Below, piece after piece: positions 28,250 to 37,786 of a stretch of 40,579 nucleotides of DNA. Position numbers and translations under genes: made by a program. The notes beneath the pieces are model-generated. The model was not told the origin of the DNA. It did no database searches and saw only the letters and a program-made list of their open reading frames with translations. The first letter of the stretch is position 1. The number at the start of each line of letters is the position of its first letter. This DNA is from Tritrichomonas foetus (taxonomy: Eukaryota > Parabasalia > Tritrichomonadida > Tritrichomonadidae), in the NCBI GenBank assembly GCA_001839685.1, contig MLAK01000987.1, positions 1 to 40,579 on the forward strand, in the 5' to 3' direction.

Positions 28250-29071
28250 GCTGATCTTTCAATTAATTGAAGGAGAACTTTGCAGTTGGTCTTTAATGTA
28301 AAATACTTGATGATATTAATGATAAAATTGAATATTGTTTGATTTATTCATCTGTTGAGTAAGGAGCTTCTACATGTCATAAATGTGATACTCAAAAATG
28401 TGATCCAATCGATGCTCCATGTCATGTTGATTACTGTGATACTTATGTTCCTGGTCAAAGCTATCAGGGTCATATTTGCCTTTAAGGATATGGTTTCCAA
28501 TCAGGTGACAATTCTCAATGTGTTCCATGTCAAGAAGATAGTGCCCCTTCTGTGTAACATGTAAATCAGGTTATTATTTATTCATAGGTAAATACAATCA
28601 AATTCTTCCAAATAATCAGTATCCTTCAAATGGTCTTTGTTCGCAATATTCACATGATTCTAAAACTCAGAAATGTATATTTCCAGAATGTGAAAAGGCT
28701 ATTCTAATTTCACCAATAAAAGCCATGATTGTGATGATACCCAAAAGATCCAAGAGATAACATTACATGCATTGAAATTCCTCTTGTTCCTGTTGATTAT
28801 CCAAATCAAAATGATTATAGTAATTGTGAAACTTGGAATGAAACTATTGCATGTGTTACTTGTCAATAAAATTATAATCAAGACCAAAATGGAAAATGTA
28901 TGTGTTAATGGCAAAGATGTTACTTTTGATGAAATATTTGCTTGTATATTTGAATCTCAATCTGCTGATGTAATTGAACCTAAAGAAAAAAGTGTTGAAG
29001 ATAAAGAAAGGGAAAATGAAACAATTTTAGTTCAACTTGAACATCAAGCACCTTTAGACAATACTACCTAA
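28250..29071 (+). pseudogene. Broken cysteine-rich (surface-protein-like) gene
   Basis: Translating piecewise on the plus strand gives Cys-rich blocks spread over different frames: ASTCHKCDTQKCDPIDAPC, then CLxGYGFQSGDNSQCVPC, then CVTCKSGYYLF, YSNCETWNETIACVTCQ and NQDQNGKCMC. The final open stretch ends DNTT before the TAA at 29071. Blocks are split by in-frame TAA codons (near 28292, 28352, 28480 and 28867) and by at least three frame changes (near 28555, 28720-28745 and 28900). Spacing such as CxxC...GYxxxxG...CxxC is like furin/EGF-type or trichomonad surface Cys-rich proteins, but no signal peptide or TM can be assigned. I consider it a decayed gene. The upstream limit is uncertain. Confidence 0.6.
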
Positions 29072-29549
29072 TCATGTGATCTTTTTTAACTCTTTTTCAT
29101 TCTCTAAGTTAATTTAAAACAAAGAGAGTACTTCTTTCCTTATAGCCTGAAAAAGCCTGAATGGTTTCATTAATATAATCATTCATTAGTTTTCCCGAAT
29201 CTCTCTTTTGGCCTTAAAATCATGTCACTTCATGTAACAACATTAATTTGTTCAATCAATATAAATGAAGATGATTCTACAAATTTTGGGACATTTTCAA
29301 GAAATTCGAAAGGTTCTTCAAAAAATCTGATAAAAATTAATTTTCAGACAATTGCTAAATAATGTTCAGAAAATGAGATCTGAAAATACTACCCCAAATG
29401 ATTCAAATAAAGCCAAGCCTACAGAGAGAAGAAAAAGAAAAAATATAATTTGAGGAATAAAATTTTGGTGTATTTTCCAAACAAAGAACAAAAGAAGCAA
29501 TAGAATGTATAAAAAGTATGGAAAAATAAGAAAATTTAATCAATATATT
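29072..29549. other. Intergenic
   Basis: AT-rich region between the broken Cys-rich gene and the convergent small ORF. No gene found. Confidence 0.4.
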
Positions 29550-29945
29550 TCATAGGTCAACATCATGATTTCCCTCAGGGGGACCCTTAATATGTATGGC
29601 ATCTGAGTAGCCATTTGAAAACCGACAATCATAAACAAATACATCCGCGAATTTTGCAAAGCCCCGGGCTTCGCCGTGAAGCAATAATCCATCAAAATTG
29701 GTAAAATGAAAGGCGCCAATTTGAAGAAAGGTTGGCTGTAGAGTCTGAACTAAACTGAAAACCGGCTTCCTGAAATACTGCCCTGAAATTGGGGCCACTT
29801 CTTTCTGTCCGGTGACCGTAAGATTACGTACTTGGCGAGCATTGATAAAATCGGATAGGTAGCGAGGTAGAAAGATTAGCTTGTCCATCTCATCTGACGT
29901 GAAGCCAAAGGCATTCGAAGTGAGAACAAATAAGAGGCCAAACAT
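29550..29945 (-). CDS. Small possible secreted protein or 5' fragment of a larger gene
   Basis: A 131-residue frame starting at the ATG at 29945. MFGLLFVLTSNAFGF looks like a signal peptide with cleavage near residue 14. The rest alternates short hydrophobic strands (TFLQIGAFHFTNFDGLLLHG, then FVYDCRFSNGYSDAIHIKG), which recalls right-handed beta-helix (pectate-lyase-like) repeats. It ends abruptly with GNHDVDL, so it may be the truncated front of a larger beta-helix protein. Less AT-biased codons than the flanks support coding. I do not recognise a family. Confidence 0.45.
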   Translation of the reverse strand: MFGLLFVLTSNAFGFTSDEMDKLIFLPRYLSDFINARQVRNLTVTGQKEVAPISGQYFRKPVFSLVQTLQPTFLQIGAFHFTNFDGLLLHGEARGFAKFADVFVYDCRFSNGYSDAIHIKGPPEGNHDVDL

Positions 29946-32100
29946 TTTTTCCTTGAGGATTTTATCGCCAATTCGATTTTTCCGTTTTCTGACGAAATAT
30001 ATTCAGAAAATTTGAATCATTATTATTGAAAAAGTTTGTATTGTCTGAAACCTCACAAAAAATTCGATGTGTTCATTTAAAATATTCAAAAAAAAATCTT
30101 TTGCAATTGAAAGCATTTGGTGTTGTCAAATTCGTTGTGCAATTCACTGATAAATAATCAAGATAATGAAAAATAAATAAAAATGCTTTTTTAAGAATTA
30201 ATTAGACAATATAAATATTTATGTCAATATAGGATCGTTCTGTGGATCGATGAATTTATCGATGAAAACGATTATTTCATTAATTTAAATTCGGGGCAGG
30301 ATTTTTTTTCCTATGAGTTTTGTTTTTTGACACTAAAAATGGGTAAATGTGATGTGACTTTGCGGGCCCCTTCGACTCATTCGGCCATTGGAAGAGGTGC
30401 TGCCACGTGACCACAGCTTCGGATCGCTTCGCTCCCTCCGCTGTGTTCACGTGGCGCACCTCCTCCATGTCGAAGTGACCCAAAGAACCAGCAAAGTTCA
30501 CATCACATTTACCCATTAGGTTTTTTCCACTTTTGACCTTTATTTGACCTTTCACTTCACATTTACAAAACTCATAGGAAAATAAATCTCTGCCAAATTC
30601 GGGGAATATTTTTCTGCTTAGTAGCAATAAAGCGATTCAAAAACATAATTAAATTCTATTAAGGAAAGTGTCACTTTAAAAGTGATGTCAAGATCAACGA
30701 TCCAACAAATTATTTTACATTTCGAATTAGAATGAAATCGATTTTTGACTTGATAACTTTTAATATTTAGATTTTTGTCATATGTTTGTCATATTTTTAT
30801 CTCTCTAATTCAGAAGAAAGCTTCGTTTATGATTTAATATTATTTAGTATCTCGTTTGAGTTTGATTCATTGATGATCAGAGTTTCACACTTTATAAGTT
30901 ATCTTATATATATTAAATTTATGGATTTACCATATAAAATTGATATGGTTGGTTACGAAAATATTATTATCTCTAATATTTAACTAAATGCACATTTTAA
31001 CTTTCTAGACATGACTCAATGTGTAAAAATGCTAGATGAGTTAAAAACAGTTGATGCTTATGAAATAGCTTTCCAATTTCCATTGTAAATTTTCCAAACA
31101 CATAAATTCAATAAATAGAAAATCGTTTCCATTTAAAAAGATCAATTACGATCAGCTAGATTCAAAAATTGAGGGAGATGTAATATCTATTTTGTTGATA
31201 ATTTGTGTAAATATCTTTGTTATCAATCATTATAGTAGTAATATTTTGATAAAATTATATTTATAAATTATTATATGCAATTATAATTTAAAATATTATT
31301 ATGATTCGGCCAATTCAATGAAGTACATGGTCATGTTTTTCTCTCACTACAAACCTCCGATAAAATTTTATATTCAAAAATAATAATAATGCATTGAATT
31401 ATTCAGAAATAATTTTTATATTTGATAAAAAATTAAGATACCATTTTAAATTGTGATATGAGAAATTCACCACTTCATTTGTACTGAATCACTTCACAAA
31501 AATATTTCTTTCTCAATAGCCAGAGTTTACTCTGAAATTCAGAGTCTGAATGGAGGCATATTAAAAAACAAAGAGCAGACATGAAACCAACAAAACTCTC
31601 TTCATGCTATCGAAAAATTCTTTTTTGGAGTAGTTCACTTTCACGTTTCGTTGATTTCTGTCATTGTTTGGGTGCCAATATTATCCAAAAGAACTCACAG
31701 AATTGTCAGCAACTCTTTCAATGATTGCAACTTTTATTTAAGAAAATATCAGATCGCTTATCAAGAAACATTTTTAATTTATATTTTTGCTTTATGACCG
31801 CAAAATCAAAATTTACAATTTATGTGGTGCAATTTCACCATCTCAGACACTTGGATCATTTATTTCTTCATGACGAGATATTCAAGAAAAACTCACAGCC
31901 AGATTCAACAGAAAGACAACAGCAGAAAGAGCCAAGCTTCTCGAGAAATTACCGGGTTAAATTGAGCTCAGGAGAAAGAAAATCAAGAAAAAGAATCGCA
32001 TGGATGAAGTTTGGTAATATATTTTAATTTTATTTACGAATAAATATTAACCCAATAATATTATTCTTAATAATATGCAAAAAAAATAAAAACTTTATCT
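29946..32100. other. Long gene-poor stretch containing a foldback repeat
   Basis: About 2.1 kb with no supported gene. Apart from the inverted repeat at 30307-30581 it is AT-rich. Around 31870-32005 a short lysine/glutamate-rich coding-like frame (DIQEKLTARFNRKTTAERAK onward) contains a stop and no ATG. It may be a relic of a gene, but it is too short to identify. Confidence 0.4.
30307..30581. repeat. Imperfect foldback (long inverted repeat), GC-rich core
   Basis: Outer ends TTTCCTATGAG (30307-30317) and CTCATAGGAAA (30571-30581) are inverted copies. Inner arms match by stretches including GGGTAAATGTGATGTGA and GCCACGTGA.CACAGC, closing on a ~22-nt loop at 30418-30439. The right arm is ~30 bp longer because of a local insertion with two TTTGACCTTT-like copies. 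The central ~140 bp is clearly GC-richer than the surroundings. It would form a long hairpin in RNA or DNA. A non-autonomous foldback/MITE-type element or an inverted duplication of a gene fragment are both possible. Confidence 0.75.
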
Positions 32101-33573
32101 TTATAATTCGCCGAGATCGCTTCCGACTTGTTCTTTCTCGAGGTCGTCTTCGGCTTCGCTCTTCTTTGCCTTTGGTGCAAATTGGCTGTCCTTTGCGAAA
32201 GCAATGACAAGAGTTGAGATACCCATTGAGATAGCTGTGATCATCCAAAGGCCGATTTGGTAACCTCTTTCTGAGTACCTCTCTGGATCGTCTGTCTTTC
32301 CTGTCAAAGCGATGACTTCTCCAGATATATTCTGGAAAACAGCTGTAGACAAGAAAGTGAAGATGTTTGCGCATCCGACGGCAGTTCCGGCGATTGCTGG
32401 ATGGAAGTATTCACGAATGAGTGGATAGCAAACGGATGTCATTGAGTTTGTGAACATTCCAAGGAAGAGGAATAACAAAATCACGACACCATATGGAAGC
32501 TTCGATCCGAAAATGGCAAAAACGGTTAATGAAATGCATGCAATAAGTGCTGTTACGAAAAGCACCCACTTGCGTGTTCTGAAGACAGATGAAAGTGGTG
32601 GAATGAAAAGCGAGCCTGCAATAAGACCAACGGAAAGAGCAATGAGGGTATTGCCAACCTTTGTTGCTTCCATGTTGAAAACGTCTGTTAAGAATGGACC
32701 TCCCCACATACCACTCACGTCGAAGTATGGACCGCTGCAGAAGACGGAGTAGATGACGACAAGCCAGAACCATGGATAGGCAACAACGCTCTTGAAGTTA
32801 GAAAATAATTGCCTGAGCTTATCTTTGCATGACGAGTCAGCATCAGCATGAGCGGCAATGTCTTTGTTGACCGGCTTATATCCCAATGTTGTTGGATCAC
32901 CTCTAACGAAGAGTAATTCTGTGATTGAGAATAAAATTCCGAGGCCGCCAATTCCATAGAAGGACCAGCGCCATCCGACGGCTTGGGCAAAGCTGGAGAG
33001 TGGTCCTTGAGCGATGATGCCGCCAACACCACCAATGGCCAACAAAACACCACACATGTGTGCATAATATTTGAGTGGGAACCAGTTTGCAATGATACGA
33101 ACAATTGGAACGTATGTTGGACCACAGCCAAGACCGACAAGGAAGCGGCCAATGCATCCAACAGACATAGAATTTGACAATCCGCAAATGATTGTTCCAA
33201 CGCCTGCAATTAATTGACAAATACCAATAACATATGCTGGTTCAACAACATCTGCAAGAAGACCTGCAAATGGTTGAACAATACCGTATGGATAGAAGAA
33301 GATTGAACTAAAAACACCTAAGTCCTTTTTAGGCACACCGTAGTCCTTGGCCATGTCGGCAGACACGATGGACGGACATGTTCTTTGGAAGAAAACAAGT
33401 GCGTAAAGGATTGCGTAATTGGCGAAGCCTAAAATTCTACGAACATGGAAACTGACTGGTCGCTTTCCCTTTGTGTCGTCTTCTTCAACTGATGCTGAAA
33501 CGTCTTTGGATCCGCTTTGGTATTTTGTTTCTGATTCTTCGATACTATAACTGTCTGTGTCGTGATTCTCCAT
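32101..33573 (-). CDS. Major facilitator superfamily transporter
   Basis: A 490-residue protein with about 12 membrane helices, a 45-residue acidic cytosolic N-terminus, a central cytosolic loop (about 240-265) and an acidic C-tail. MFS features: the helix 2-3 region YGIVQPFAGLLADVVEPAYV, the helix 4 segment GRFLVGLGCGPTYVPIVRII, and WRWSFYGIGGLGILF in helix 6. The overall look is of bacterial-type anion/sugar-phosphate-like MFS (GlpT/hexuronate group), which trichomonads carry in several copies; the substrate cannot be told. GC-richer codons suggest good expression. The stop reads TAAAG. Start at the ATG at 33573 (MENHDTDSY). Confidence 0.85.
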   Translation of the reverse strand: MENHDTDSYSIEESETKYQSGSKDVSASVEEDDTKGKRPVSFHVRRILGFANYAILYALVFFQRTCPSIVSADMAKDYGVPKKDLGVFSSIFFYPYGIVQPFAGLLADVVEPAYVIGICQLIAGVGTIICGLSNSMSVGCIGRFLVGLGCGPTYVPIVRIIANWFPLKYYAHMCGVLLAIGGVGGIIAQGPLSSFAQAVGWRWSFYGIGGLGILFSITELLFVRGDPTTLGYKPVNKDIAAHADADSSCKDKLRQLFSNFKSVVAYPWFWLVVIYSVFCSGPYFDVSGMWGGPFLTDVFNMEATKVGNTLIALSVGLIAGSLFIPPLSSVFRTRKWVLFVTALIACISLTVFAIFGSKLPYGVVILLFLFLGMFTNSMTSVCYPLIREYFHPAIAGTAVGCANIFTFLSTAVFQNISGEVIALTGKTDDPERYSERGYQIGLWMITAISMGISTLVIAFAKDSQFAPKAKKSEAEDDLEKEQVGSDLGEL

Positions 33574-36318
33574 AAGGAAGAATTTTAATGAAAGGAAGTA
33601 TTGAATTTCAGATTGAGCAAAGCATCAGAAAGATTACATTCAATTAGTCTCTAAAATGAAAATTTTTCAATAGATAGATGACCAGATATGATTCAACTTA
33701 AATTACCCATAATTTAAATGAAAAGCTATTGAAAAATTATAGAATTATTTGTGAAGGTTGTGAATTATTGTATGATGATATATTATAGAAAAAATATTTT
33801 TTTTTTCTTTCAGAAATACCATCAAATCGATGAAAAATTCAGATAAGTGATGTGATATGAGTATCCTTTTAGATCTTCTAGAATAGAAAAAAGAGTGTAT
33901 TTGAAGTTATTTCTCCAAAGTTTCTTTTAATCATGAAGCTTAAGATATTTCAAAATACATTTCAGATATATATATTAGATTTTAGAAATTTTTCAAGGAT
34001 CAAAAATCGAGCTATTCTTGTTTTAGAGGACGGCTTTCCACTAGGTCTTTTGTGGAGAGATTCAACTATTCAATAAGGGATAGAAATTCATTGAAATATT
34101 TGTTAACTCAATAATGAAAATAAATTGCATTGAATAGCTCTTACACAAATAATTCTATAGCCCGTTCTTGTTAAGGTGAATTTTGACCTTAGTTCTTTAT
34201 CCTCAACCATCATGTCACCAAAAGGTTGGCTACCAACCAAATTTCCTCCTACACAAGTAAAATTCGAGTAACATTATTCTCAATTCATGGTTAGTACTTG
34301 AATAGTCTCGATTGTTGATTTTTGGAAAAATAGAAATCACAGGTTTATATTATTTCTTTTTGGTTGCGCTTTTTGCGCACATATTGATGTGGATAGAGAT
34401 CTGATCTCATTGGGCGTTCCCTGTCTGATCGAAATTGAGTAAAGATTTGTGAATGAAGTAGTTTTTTAGAAACCATCGCACGCATTGAATTTTTGTGATA
34501 GAATGGATTTTTTAAATGGTTAAATTGATAAGAATTTTTAACAAGTGCAACTTTTTGTATGGAGATTTTGAAACAAATGAATAAGAATTAAAATATTGTT
34601 TTTTTATTTTATTTGTTTACAACATTGACCAAAAATCAATGAAAAAGTTTAATCAAACATCATTTCTGTATACTGTGTCATGATTTCAATATCAATATAA
34701 CCACAAAAGTTAAAGAAAAATTCAGAGTGAAAATAAATAGAAAAAATTGTCGATTTCATAGCATGATCTGATTCGAATTATTTAGTGAATCACAAAGATG
34801 GATTGAGAGATTCACTTAATACTCTAATGATTTTGATCAAAAATGGGATAAATGTGGTCATGAAGAGAGTTTTTTTCGAAACATGAAGATTTTATTAATT
34901 TACGATTGGTATTGAATTTTTGAATAAGAATGAAAAGAAACAGTATTTTTTGTTCACATTTTTTTATATACATATCTCAAATGTTCCATGTGCGAATGTA
35001 GTTTCATATTTAGTATGCTAATGAATTTTCGAGATTTTGCGTATTCGAATAGAATGATAAATAATTTGAAAATGTCAAAGTTAGAGACATGAAACAGGTT
35101 CATACTATGAATATTATTTACAAATTCCATGCTATGCTTTTCGAATTTCAATCATAAACGACTATGTCAATTTCGCATATTATATTGATTTCAATTTGCT
35201 TTTCTTTGGTCACGTAAATCTCTAAAATCTAATTAAACAGAATTTACTTTACAATAATTGGGTTTTCTTCGATCCACATCAGTTTTTTCCGATATATTTA
35301 AATTTTTATTGCAAATTTTGTTATTATCACAAAGGAAATCTTATTTCTCTCAATAAACAAAATTTATTATTTTTTCAAGATAATATTTTCCAACCTGTTC
35401 TCTGTAAACTCATTTTTTTGAAAAAAATTCATTGATTCTTCTTTTTGAAACCACATTCAATTTTTCACAAGACACTCACAATGAAACTTTCTATGGAAAC
35501 CTCTTTTAAAATTTCAATGCAACATAAAAACATTGAAAAAGTTGAAAAATAAAACTATCGGAAATATTCACTTTGAATACTCTATTTTACCCTTCATTTT
35601 TATTGATTTCTTGACTTGGATGGACTCCAGAATTGATATAATCTCTTCATAACAATCTAAGAAACATATTGAATATTTAGGGATCATGATTCATGAAGCC
35701 TTTCACAAATCAAAAATATTTTTTTCAATTTCATTTAATTGGATTTTATTTTCATGGTAAGATTGAAAAGATATTAATTCAATGAATTTTCTACTTTTTA
35801 CAAAGAAACTACTTATTATTATTTTTCGTTTCTCGAATTCAACAAAGAGGAGGTGAAAAACAAGGAAATGCAATTCCAAAACGAAAATATAATACAATTT
35901 TTCTGAGTTTTCGTGTGATTTTTGTTTTTTAGAATTTTTTATATTCATTTTCTGAAACTACTTTTCATCGCGTGAATCCCAAATGATGTCATTCATTTTT
36001 AACGAGTATTTTCATTATTCCTCAAGATGATGCCGGCACTTTTCCAATATCAAATTAAAATGAGAAAATTCAATTGAAAAGAATATAAAAATACTCAAAA
36101 TTTCTCGCCTTCTGAGCTATGACCAGACATGTAAAATTATTACTGCCAAATTTGGTCAATTCAAAAAGTGAATTTGGATTTCAAGTTTTTATTTTCGGCT
36201 GTAAAGCAGAGATTTACAGATTTTTTCTTAGAATCTGTGAATGAAATTTTGCAAAAAGACAATTTTTTTTTGGAAAAAAGCAATAAAAAAAAATTTCCGA
36301 ATATTTCTTTGAGGCGAT
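33574..36318. other. Gene-poor AT-rich stretch, ~2.7 kb
   Basis: The longest gene-free interval in the window. Only short, low-complexity frames occur (for example 34954-35151 and 35703-35948). A 13-15 bp inverted match (ATAGAATTATTTGTG type) occurs near 33738 and 34145. I see no RNA gene, transposon end or conserved fragment. Confidence 0.45.
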
Positions 36319-36876
36319 TTATTTAATGTATGTGGCCTTGCACAAAACTTCCTTTGGTTGTTCTTTGTGGTCTGGCTTGGCCTTTCCGATTGCGACGGCC
36401 ATAACGAGATTTCCTTCTGGAATTCCGAGGAGGCTTTCAACTTTGGATTTGTCGCCCCAAAGAAGAGCACCAACACACATTGTTTCAAGGCCAAGAGCCC
36501 TTGCAGCAACGATGAGTGACATTGATACAATTCCGTTGTTGATTGATGTGAAAAGTGGATCGGCGCGTTCGTTCTTTACAAGGCAGACAAGGCAAGATGC
36601 ATCACAAGTGACGACATTCTTGACTCCGAGCTCTTCCTTCCTTTTATTGAACATGGCTTGAAAATCGGCAGGCCATGTCGCCAAAGCTGTTGTGGCGACT
36701 TCGTCAAGTTTTGCACGGTTTGTGACAACAACAAGGTCAATATCTTGGACGTTGCAGGCTGTTGGAGATATGAGACCAGCATTGACAATCTGTTCGAGAT
36801 CGGAGTCTGGGATAACATAATCTGGTTCATATTGGCGAACTGTACGTCTTCCTTGAAGGGCTTCGAGTGCGTTCAT
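36319..36876 (-). CDS. Nitroreductase-family FMN flavoprotein
   Basis: A 185-residue enzyme starting at the ATG at 36876 (MNALEALQGRRTVRQYEP); the codons upstream in frame begin with TTG. It matches the small nitroreductase family: RRTVRQY (FMN phosphate contact Arg), ISPTACNVQDIDLVVV, then NNGIVSMSLIVAARALGLETMCVGAL and IPEGNLVMAVAIGKAKPDHK. Such enzymes are FMN-dependent NAD(P)H oxidoreductases, usually homodimers, that reduce nitro compounds and quinones; in trichomonads they are discussed as possible activators or detoxifiers of 5-nitroimidazoles. Length is typical of the short type. The best matches are expected in bacteria, suggesting ancient lateral transfer. GC-rich codons, and the stop reads TAAATAAA. 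Confidence 0.92.
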   Translation of the reverse strand: MNALEALQGRRTVRQYEPDYVIPDSDLEQIVNAGLISPTACNVQDIDLVVVTNRAKLDEVATTALATWPADFQAMFNKRKEELGVKNVVTCDASCLVCLVKNERADPLFTSINNGIVSMSLIVAARALGLETMCVGALLWGDKSKVESLLGIPEGNLVMAVAIGKAKPDHKEQPKEVLCKATYIK

Positions 36877-37786
36877 CTCTGAAGAGTGTTTTTTCAAAAA
36901 ATGGTCATATCACTTCACTCTGCCACAAAAGTGAAAGGAAAAGTAATTCATTCAATATTTTCAATATTTCTTTGAAAGACAAGAGAAAACTTTATAAAAA
37001 TATTGAATCTAATTTGTCATCTGTACTCAATTTTATTTGTTAAAAAACATAAGGATTTCTTATAAAATATCTTCTAATCCAATAATTATTTAAAGTTCTA
37101 AAGATGATATATTCCTTCACCAATTCTTTGCCAATTAAATACATAATATAAATACACTTAATTTATTTTTCAGCATGGGAAATCATGAAATTGTAATTTG
37201 TATATAATCTTTGAAAAAAAAATTATCGAACTTCACTAACGAGAAAACCATATTGGTATTGCTTTTATGTTTTTCTTGAAATGAAACACTAATTACTATT
37301 ATTAAAGAATGCCAAATCAGGAGTAATATTTATTGAAACAAAATTATACCAACAGATAACCTCACGACTAATGTGAAAATAAAATAAAATATATCTTTTG
37401 TGAGTTAAAATCAATATATGGTAATTCTCATGATATAATTCTTATTTAAAATGAATTTATAATAAAAGCTCTCAACATTTCCAATTTTTACTAATGAGAA
37501 ATTGAATATGTCATCTCGAATACATGAGATCAATGAACTCAGGCCAACTATAAAAGTTAAATGATTTTTCAAAAAGTTTAACTATTATAGTTGATCAAAT
37601 ACCATTCAAATCATTCAGTTCGAAATTGAAGTAAACGGATATTAGTTACCTTTAGAAATTACAACTTTTTGATAAAATTTCATAAAATCATTTCTGATTG
37701 ATATAATTGATGTTTCAAAGCGAATAAAAATTTCTTCATTTACAATAATATTATGGTCAATAAATAAGGTCAATTAGTGAACCAAA
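36877..37786. other. Intergenic, AT-rich
   Basis: About 900 bp between two divergent genes. Contains both promoters but no motif shared clearly with the ACGTTTAT set. Nothing else is recognised. Confidence 0.4.

Noticed and set aside
28250..29071. Functional gene read with a code in which TAA is glutamine
   Set aside because: At least three frame changes remain even if TAA is read as Gln, so decay explains it better. Kept as something to check.
30280..30627. 115-codon minus-strand frame
   Set aside because: It has no ATG at its start and simply spans the GC-rich foldback repeat.
31725..32027. 100-codon plus-strand frame
   Set aside because: Composition does not look coding. A different frame in the same place looks more coding-like but has a stop and no ATG; noted only as a possible relic.
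32715..33220. Antisense and shifted frames within the MFS gene
   Set aside because: They overlap a clearly conserved transporter frame and show no domain.
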